In this document: piece by piece, positions 14,370 through 19,254 of the stretch
Layout of the letters: each line of letters opens with the position of its first letter
Numbering within the stretch: position 1 is the stretch's first letter
The notes under the pieces: model-generated
Database searches by the model: none
What the model was told of the DNA's origin: nothing
The model's input: the letters and a program-made list of their open reading frames with translations, nothing else
Translations under genes and position numbers: made by a program
Assembly: GCA_964449845.1 (NCBI GenBank)
Contig: CAYVES010000032.1
Span: forward strand, 1 to 19,254
Source: SOKG01 sp964449845
Lineage (GTDB): Bacteria; Chloroflexota; Dehalococcoidia; SZUA-161
DNA: 19,254 bases
Reading direction: 5' to 3'

Positions 14370-14451
14370 CATGTGTCGTCTTCTTCGCCGCGAGAGGCCC
14401 CAGGTCGTATGTGATCATATGCAATTGTACGTAGATAGGATTAAGAGAGTG

Positions 14452-14498
14452 TTACAGAAGTAACGTGGAAATTACGGAGAGCTTACAAGCAGATTACA
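14452..14498. promoter_or_regulatory. array of TTAC direct repeats, operator-like
   Basis: On the plus strand TTACA or TTACG begins at 14452, 14472, 14483 and 14494; the last three are exactly 11 bases apart. On the minus strand this reads TGTAA/CGTAA repeats. Direct repeats at 11-bp spacing are typical of OmpR/PhoB-family response regulators. The array lies in the divergent intergenic region upstream of the SagB operon. Function is inference from spacing. Confidence 0.4.
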
Positions 14499-14558
14499 AT
14501 GAGGTCAACAACGCATCTATATGATATTAACTCGATGATATTGGCTCGCTAGGCACAA

Positions 14559-14584
14559 GGCTTATTCTCAAATAGCCCTTTTTT
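14559..14584 (+). terminator. intrinsic-terminator-like hairpin
   Basis: GGCT(T)ATT (14559-14566) pairs with AATAGCC (14571-14577) around a CTCA loop with one bulged T. Six T residues follow. No plus-strand gene lies directly upstream, so it would end either an unannotated short RNA from the intergenic region or stray antisense transcription of the operon. The stem is short. Confidence 0.4.
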
Positions 14585-14665
14585 CCTATTCCATTTTTCA
14601 GTGATTCGTGATAGCATATCCTGACTTAAGACTACTTACTCGTCAGACATGCTGGCTTCTGGCTC

Positions 14666-14694
14666 TTGCAAATGTTTTGGAAAGTGGTTAAAAT
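14666..14694 (+). promoter_or_regulatory. candidate promoter for the TPR gene
   Basis: TTGCAA (14666-14671), a 17-base spacer and TAAAAT (14689-14694) fit sigma-70 boxes at four and five of six positions. Transcription would start near 14701, about 36 bases before the ATG at 14737. Confidence 0.5.
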
Positions 14695-14736
14695 CCGCAA
14701 GGTTAGGGACTTGCTAAGGCTGAAGTTGAGGTAGAT

Positions 14737-15585
14737 ATGGTATTCTATCAGTTGAGTGAGAAAGCGAAGCTAAGGCGGCATCGTACCAATGAGGCTATAG
14801 CTTTGGCGATGCAAAGCCGATGGGACGAGGCGGTTTCTGTCAACAAGAGCATAATCGAGGTTTTCCCTGATGATGCAGATGCCTACAATCGATTGGGCAA
14901 GGCGTTAACGCAGCTGGGAAGATATGCTGAGGCTAGGGAGGCTTACGGCCGTGCTCTTGGGATTGAGCCCAACAATGTTATTGCCAAGAAAAACCTCGAT
15001 CGTTTGGCTCATCTCAAAGAGGTAGATAGTGGGCCAAGAAACGGGAGGCGGGTCAGCTCCCACCTTTTTATTGAGGAGACGGGTAAGGCAGATGTAACCG
15101 ATCTTCATCAGCTCGCTCCCCGGGAGGTGCTGGCGAAAATAGCCGCTGGCGATCCAGTTCACCTCGAAGCCAAGGGGCAAAGCTTAACGGTGGAAAGCGT
15201 AGATGGTGAGTATATTGGTGAAATCGAGCCCAAGCTGGGGCTTCGCCTTATCAAGCTAATGGAAGGCGGCAATAAGTATGCTGCGGCTGTCGCTAGCATA
15301 TCAGAAGGCAAGGGCAAGGTGATGATCAAAGAGGTCTTCCAGCATCCCAGCCAGGCAGGGCGTCCTTCTTTCCCGGCGCGAGCTGCTGACGGCTTCAGGC
15401 CCTATGTTAAAGATAGCATGCTGAGGTATGAGCGGGATGACGACGAGGAAGGCCTTGAAGAGGAGTACCCTGGCGAATTGGAAAAGGAGGAGCCGCCGTG
15501 TGAGGAAGTCACCTCTCTCGAAGAGATGGTTGCTCTTGCACACGAGGGGGATGAAGGAGAGGAGCTTGAATTAGAGGACAGATAG
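14737..15585 (+). CDS. TPR-repeat protein with acidic C-terminal tail
   Basis: A 282-residue soluble protein. Residues about 17-90 form two to three tetratricopeptide repeats (IALAMQSRWDEAVSVNKSII, then YNRLGKALTQLGRYAEAREA). A middle domain (about 120-215) has short strands such as LTVESVDGEYIGEIEPKLGL, loosely like a HIRAN-type or other small beta domain; this is a weak guess. The last 50 residues are very acidic (DDDEEGLEEE and onward), suggesting binding to a basic partner. TPRs serve as protein-protein scaffolds; no partner can be named. ATG 14737 has GAGGT five bases upstream. It is followed by a strong palindrome and then gyrA. Confidence 0.75.
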   Translation: MVFYQLSEKAKLRRHRTNEAIALAMQSRWDEAVSVNKSIIEVFPDDADAYNRLGKALTQLGRYAEAREAYGRALGIEPNNVIAKKNLDRLAHLKEVDSGPRNGRRVSSHLFIEETGKADVTDLHQLAPREVLAKIAAGDPVHLEAKGQSLTVESVDGEYIGEIEPKLGLRLIKLMEGGNKYAAAVASISEGKGKVMIKEVFQHPSQAGRPSFPARAADGFRPYVKDSMLRYERDDDEEGLEEEYPGELEKEEPPCEEVTSLEEMVALAHEGDEGEELELEDR

Positions 15586-15600
15586 GGAAGATCATTGTGT

Positions 15601-15648
15601 GTCAAAGGGGGAAAGCCGAGGCAATTGCCTCGGCTTTCCCCCTTTGAC
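15601..15648. terminator. perfect 48-bp palindrome, probable bidirectional terminator
   Basis: The 24-base arms 15601-15624 and 15625-15648 are exact reverse complements, starting GTCAAAGGGGGAAAGCCGAG and centred on CAATTG. As RNA this gives a G/C-rich stem AAAGCCGAGGC-AATT-GCCTCGGCTTT with flanking A and T tracts on both strands. It sits 15 bases after the TPR stop and fits its terminator, although the T-run is broken by five C residues. The last bases double as the gyrA -35 box. Confidence 0.75.
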
Positions 15649-15672
15649 GAACGTAATGCGGCGTGATACACT
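15644..15672 (+). promoter_or_regulatory. candidate gyrA promoter
   Basis: TTGACG (15644-15649), a 17-base spacer and TACACT (15667-15672) match the sigma-70 boxes at five and four of six positions. The -35 box overlaps the end of the 48-bp palindrome. Transcription would start near 15679, about 48 bases before the gyrA ATG. Confidence 0.6.
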
Positions 15673-15726
15673 GTTGTCAGGGTAGCGGGCCGAGCTACGA
15701 ACCAGAACATTCTTGGAGGATCGGGC

Positions 15727-18153
15727 ATGGAGACGGGAACGGTCAAGTTAGTCAAAATTGAAGACGAGATGAAAAGCTCTTATCTTGACTACGCCATGAG
15801 CGTTATCGTGTCTCGTGCCCTGCCCGATGTCCGGGATGGCCTAAAGCCGGTGCAGCGTCGAATACTCTACGCTCTGGACGATATGGGTCTGCATCATGAT
15901 AGTTCCTACAAGAAGAGCGCCCGTATCGTTGGCGAGGTGCTGGGCAAGTATCATCCCCATGGAGATACTGCGGTCTATGACGCGATGGTGCGTATGGCTC
16001 AAGACTTCTCCATGAGGTATACGCTGGTTGATGGACAAGGTAATTTCGGCAGTGTAGATAATGACCCCCCGGCGGCGATGAGGTACACCGAGGCTCGACT
16101 CTCGCGCATAGCTGCTGAAATGCTAGCTGATATCGAAAAGAATACTGTTGATTTCACGCCAAACTTCGACGGTAGCCTTAAGGAGCCCATGGTTCTTCCC
16201 GCCAGGCTGCCTGATCTGCTTCTTAACGGTGCCTCTGGCATCGCTGTGGGCATGGCGACCAACATTCCTCCCCACAACCTCGGCGAGCTCTGTGATGGCA
16301 TCTCTTGCCTTATCGATAATCCAGAGGCCACTATCGATGACCTCCTCAAGCTGATCCCAGGGCCAGATTTCCCCACGGGTGGCATCCTAGAGGGGCTGGA
16401 GGGGATAAGGAGCGCCTATGCAACTGGTCATGGCAGGATCGTGGTTAGAGCTAAGACGCATATTGAGGAGGCGGCCAGAGGGGGAAGATACCAGATTGTG
16501 GTTTCCGAGTTGCCCTACCAGATCAATAAGGCTACGCTGGTGGAGAGGATAGCTGAGTTGGTGAGAAACAAGAGGCTCGATGGCATCTCTGAGGTGCGGG
16601 ATGAGTCCGACAGGGAGGGTATGCGCATTGTAATCGAGTTGAGGAGGGAAGGACAGGCGCAGCAGGTGCTCAACAACCTCTGTAAGCATACAGCCATGCA
16701 GTCATCCTTCTTCATTAATATGCTGGCGCTGGTAGATGGCCAGCCTAAGATGGTCACCCTCAAAGCAGGGCTGCTTCACTATATCGAATTCCGTCGCAAG
16801 GTAATCACTCGCAGGTCTCGTTTCGACCTTGAGAAGGCTACGGAGAGAGCACATATCCTCGAAGGGTTCAGGATTGCTCTCGATCGCCTCAACGAGGTTA
16901 TCGCTACAATTCGCCGATCGCAGACTGTTGAAACGGCCCGCAACAACCTGATGAAGGGATTTGACCTCACCCAGGTGCAGGCGCAAGCCATCCTGGAGAT
17001 GCAGCTACGCCGGCTGGCTGCTCTGGAGCGCAAGAAGATCGCCGATGAATATGCTGAGTTGCTTAAGACCATCGCCTACCTGGAGGACCTTTTGGCCAAC
17101 CCCAAGAAGATCGACTTCCTGATCAAGGAGGAGGTCGGTGAGCTGAAATCCAGGTACGGCGATCCCCGGCGCAGCGAGATCAGTTCCGAGGAGATACGGG
17201 ATTTCAGCGATGAAGACCTTATCCCTCAGCAGCAGATGGTGGTGACCTTGAGCAACAGGGGCTACATTAAGAGGGTAGCTACTGACACCTATCGGCAGCA
17301 GCATCGGGGTGGTAGGGGGATCGTTGGAATGGTGACCAGAGAGGCAGACGCCGTTCGAAGAATGCTCATTGCCAGTACTCACCGTAACGTGTTGTTTTTC
17401 ACCGATCGAGGCCGGGTGTTCCGCCTCAAGTGCTATGAGATCCCCAGGGAGAGTTCTCGGACGGCCAGGGGGATACCTGTTGTCAACCTGCTCTCCATAG
17501 AAGTCAAGGAGCGGGTCACCGCGGTTATCACTGCTCCTGAGTCAGTAGAGGATAAATTCCTGGTGAGCGCTACACGCAATGGGGAGGTCAAGAAGACAAG
17601 TCTCGCCGAGTTCTCTTCGGTGCGCTCGAGCGGGCTTATTGCCATGGACTTGGAGCAGGGCGACGAGCTAGTCAGGGCCAGGGTGGTCAAGGCGGATGAC
17701 CAGATCGTTCTGGTCACAGAAAGCGGCCAATCGATCAAGTTCTCTGTTGCCAGACTGCGTGCTGCCTCCAGAACCAGCGGTGGGGTGCGGGGTATTCGCC
17801 TCGCCCCTGGCGACAGTGTGGTTGGCATGGAAGTGGCCGTTCCTGATGCTCACCTCCTCGTCATCAGCTCCAACGGGTTTGGCAAGCGCACCCCGTTTAA
17901 GTCGTACCCGCTTCAGGATCGCGGCGGCGGTGGGGTGCGTACCTTTAAGGTGGTCTCCAAGACAGGCAGAGTTGTAGCAGCACGCGTTGTTTATCCCTCA
18001 GATGAGCTGATGCTCATATCCGCCAAGGGAATAGTCATTCGTACTTCTGTTGAGAGCATACCCATTCAAGGCAGAGGTACCCAGGGGGTGGCTGTGATGA
18101 GGGTGGAGCAGGGCGACTCGGTGGCCTCCATCGGCTGTCTCAGCAAAGAGTAA
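15727..18153 (+). CDS. gyrA: DNA gyrase subunit A
   Basis: An 808-residue type IIA topoisomerase A subunit. With GyrB it introduces negative supercoils using ATP. The breakage-reunion domain has the catalytic Y120 in AMRYTEARLSRIA. The quinolone-resistance region is HPHGDTAVYD (residues 76-85), with Thr81 in the position of E. coli Ser83 and Asp85 in that of Asp87. The GyrA box QHRGGRG lies at 525-531 and heads a beta-pinwheel C-terminal domain with six-blade-type repeats, which separates it from ParC. ATG 15727 has a GGAGG site eight bases upstream. gyrB is not in the window. Confidence 0.97.
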   Translation: METGTVKLVKIEDEMKSSYLDYAMSVIVSRALPDVRDGLKPVQRRILYALDDMGLHHDSSYKKSARIVGEVLGKYHPHGDTAVYDAMVRMAQDFSMRYTLVDGQGNFGSVDNDPPAAMRYTEARLSRIAAEMLADIEKNTVDFTPNFDGSLKEPMVLPARLPDLLLNGASGIAVGMATNIPPHNLGELCDGISCLIDNPEATIDDLLKLIPGPDFPTGGILEGLEGIRSAYATGHGRIVVRAKTHIEEAARGGRYQIVVSELPYQINKATLVERIAELVRNKRLDGISEVRDESDREGMRIVIELRREGQAQQVLNNLCKHTAMQSSFFINMLALVDGQPKMVTLKAGLLHYIEFRRKVITRRSRFDLEKATERAHILEGFRIALDRLNEVIATIRRSQTVETARNNLMKGFDLTQVQAQAILEMQLRRLAALERKKIADEYAELLKTIAYLEDLLANPKKIDFLIKEEVGELKSRYGDPRRSEISSEEIRDFSDEDLIPQQQMVVTLSNRGYIKRVATDTYRQQHRGGRGIVGMVTREADAVRRMLIASTHRNVLFFTDRGRVFRLKCYEIPRESSRTARGIPVVNLLSIEVKERVTAVITAPESVEDKFLVSATRNGEVKKTSLAEFSSVRSSGLIAMDLEQGDELVRARVVKADDQIVLVTESGQSIKFSVARLRAASRTSGGVRGIRLAPGDSVVGMEVAVPDAHLLVISSNGFGKRTPFKSYPLQDRGGGGVRTFKVVSKTGRVVAARVVYPSDELMLISAKGIVIRTSVESIPIQGRGTQGVAVMRVEQGDSVASIGCLSKE

Positions 18154-18237
18154 GCCCCTTCGTCGGCTTCGAGTTCCAGAGAGCGGCGGTAGTCTGTACC
18201 ATTTCCCAAGAACTGCGAGTACCCTTATATCCCCGCC

Positions 18238-18267
18238 TCGACCCTGGTTCTTGATATGGTATATAAT
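18238..18267 (+). promoter_or_regulatory. candidate promoter for the VTT-domain gene
   Basis: A perfect -10 box TATAAT (18262-18267) is preceded after 18 bases by a weak TCGACC -35 (18238-18243). It lies in the 143-bp gap after gyrA, about 30 bases before the ATG at 18297. Confidence 0.5.
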
Positions 18268-18296
18268 GCGTGGCACAGGAAGGGAGTAGTTGACGA

Positions 18297-18917
18297 ATGG
18301 AGGGGGAAGACACTTCGCTTGATGCCCTTGGTGGGGAGGATGTGGCCCTGGCTGGTAAACCGCAGGAGACGGTGGCGGAACCAGCTTTTCTGTCCCGAAA
18401 ACTGTATCTCCGAATATTGACTATTCTGATCGTAATCGCTATTAGTGTTACGGTCTTCGCTTTTCGCGACCAGGTCGCGGACCTTAAAACCTACGGTTAC
18501 TTAGGTGCTTTCTTAATTGCTGTCGCGACCAGCGCCACTATCATCCTGCCTGTCCCCGGCATAGTGTTGATAGGCGCCCTGGGCACTGCTTACGATCCGG
18601 CCCTGATAGGGCTGGCAGCGGGGGCAGGGTCGGCCCTGGGGGAGATCACCGGCTATATGGCGGGGTTCAGCGGACAGGTAGTATTTGAGAATAGCAGGTT
18701 CTACCCGCGCCTGGAGCGGTGGATGAGACGGAGGGGCTTTATCGCTATCGCTGTGCTCTCTTTTGTGCCCAATCCATTCTTTGACGTCGCGGGAGCTACC
18801 GCCGGGGCACTTAGATTTCCCTTATGGAAGTTCTTGCTCGCGTGCTTCGTGGGTAAGACTTTGAGGTACATTCCAGTTGCCTGGCTTGGCTGGTTCGTGG
18901 GCGTTTCCTGGTTCTAG
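18297..18917 (+). CDS. DedA/VTT-domain membrane protein
   Basis: A 206-residue integral membrane protein of the VTT (DedA/TVP38, SNARE-associated Golgi) family. An acidic cytoplasmic N-terminus (about 35 residues) is followed by a membrane segment LRILTILIVIAISVTVFAF (residues 38-56). The VTT core follows: ATIILPVPGI, GLAAGAGSALGEITGYMAG with its Glu near residue 116, SFVPNPFFDVAGATAGALRF and a last hydrophobic stretch ending at VGVSWF. Some VTT members flip phospholipids or other membrane lipids; the lipid here is unknown. ATG 18297 has GGGAG about 12 bases upstream, rather far, so initiation may be weak. The stop overlaps the ruvA stop on the opposite strand by four bases. Confidence 0.82.
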   Translation: MEGEDTSLDALGGEDVALAGKPQETVAEPAFLSRKLYLRILTILIVIAISVTVFAFRDQVADLKTYGYLGAFLIAVATSATIILPVPGIVLIGALGTAYDPALIGLAAGAGSALGEITGYMAGFSGQVVFENSRFYPRLERWMRRRGFIAIAVLSFVPNPFFDVAGATAGALRFPLWKFLLACFVGKTLRYIPVAWLGWFVGVSWF

Positions 18918-19254
18918 CTGGTCTGGGCGAAGCTTTGAAGGGCGAGCTTTATCTTGTCCTCGAGGGTGAGGTCGGGGGAGCTGGGCAGGGTGGCGATGGC
19001 GGATATTGCTTCTGCTGCTGAATAGCCCAGGCTGATCAACACCGCTTTCACGTCTTCATGTGGGAACGGGATTGCTGCACCTTCCTGCTCGAACTTGCCT
19101 CTAAGCTCGAGGACAAGGCGGGCTGCTGTCTTCTTACCTACCCCCGATACTGAGCTCAGAAGCTCCTCGTTGCCAGAGGCAATAGCCAGCGCGAATCGCT
19201 CTGGGTTCAATGCCGAGAGCAGTGTTAGGGCGACCTTGGGGCCGACCCCAGAAA
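18914..19254 (-). CDS. ruvA: Holliday junction branch migration protein RuvA, C-terminal part
   Basis: The frame enters from the right edge and stops at 18914. The visible 113 residues begin SGVGPKVALTLLSALNPERF and contain the two helix-hairpin-helix units of RuvA: GVGPKVALTLL and GVGKKTAARLVLEL. The C-terminal domain (DVKAVLISLGYSAAEAISAI) contacts RuvB. RuvA is a tetramer that binds Holliday junctions and loads the RuvB motor. The 5' part is outside the window, so no start is given. The gene runs toward the VTT gene and overlaps it by four bases at the stop codons, with no terminator between them. Confidence 0.93.
   Translation of the reverse strand, partial: SGVGPKVALTLLSALNPERFALAIASGNEELLSSVSGVGKKTAARLVLELRGKFEQEGAAIPFPHEDVKAVLISLGYSAAEAISAIATLPSSPDLTLEDKIKLALQSFAQTS

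Noticed and set aside
14278..14424. N-terminal extension of the SagB protein to TTG 14424
   Set aside because: The 49 extra residues lack family similarity and the internal ATG gives the standard N-terminus. The stretch also holds the candidate promoter and dyad.
15585..15604. Minus-strand promoter using TTGACA at the left end of the 48-bp palindrome
   Set aside because: A consensus -35 is present by symmetry, but no convincing -10 box follows at 16-18 bases and no minus-strand gene lies downstream.
15727..18153. Topoisomerase IV subunit ParC instead of GyrA
   Set aside because: An intact GyrA-box-like QHRGGRG and a pinwheel-type C-terminal domain favour GyrA.

Overview
The window looks like part of a Chloroflexota chromosome, probably Dehalococcoidia. 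This is an inference, not a proof. It rests on three things: a short 'core' MetE-type methionine synthase, tandem archaeal-style thiolase/DUF35 pairs, and G/C-rich hairpin repeats scattered between genes. It is mostly ordinary chromosome, densely packed, with nearly all genes on the minus strand up to about 14.3 kb and plus-strand genes after that. No rRNA, tRNA, CRISPR array or intact insertion sequence was found.

Region 1 (1-2808, minus): the N-terminal part of a PHP-domain phosphoesterase, a HicB/HicA toxin-antitoxin pair with the antitoxin gene first, a possible transposase remnant, a P-loop kinase-like ATPase, an aminoglycoside-phosphotransferase-like protein and a 33-residue lysine-rich protein. 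The ATPase and the phosphotransferase-like protein are often the two halves of one fused protein. Here they are separate genes with a perfect 20-bp palindrome between them.

Region 2 (2820-6257, minus): two successive pairs of an SCP2/archaeal-type thiolase followed by its DUF35 zinc-ribbon/OB-fold partner. A hairpin-repeat cluster separates the pairs. They are probably acyl-CoA thiolase complexes.

Region 3 (6463-14277, minus): a salvage block. Its transcription order is SagB-type nitroreductase, hpt, adenine deaminase, a DUF3795 cysteine-rich protein, mtnA, an ApeA-like HEPN protein, a repeat-rich gap, MTA phosphorylase and core MetE. MTA phosphorylase splits methylthioadenosine into adenine and methylthioribose-1-phosphate. 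Adenine deaminase and Hpt take adenine through hypoxanthine to IMP, and MtnA isomerises the sugar phosphate. No later mtn genes are present. The HEPN gene and the hairpin repeats beside it interrupt this otherwise coherent set and look like an insertion.

Region 4 (14278-14736): a 459-bp divergent intergenic region with candidate promoters on both strands, an array of TTAC elements mostly at 11-bp spacing, a dyad over a possible -35 box and a terminator-like hairpin.

Region 5 (14737-19254): a TPR protein, a perfect 48-bp palindrome whose end forms the -35 box of a good gyrA promoter, gyrA, a DedA/VTT-type membrane protein, and the C-terminal part of ruvA on the minus strand, overlapping the membrane gene tail-to-tail by 4 bp.

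No clearly new system is evident. The best candidates for novelty are the HEPN insertion, the 48-bp palindrome/promoter overlap, the TTAC array and the split kinase pair.
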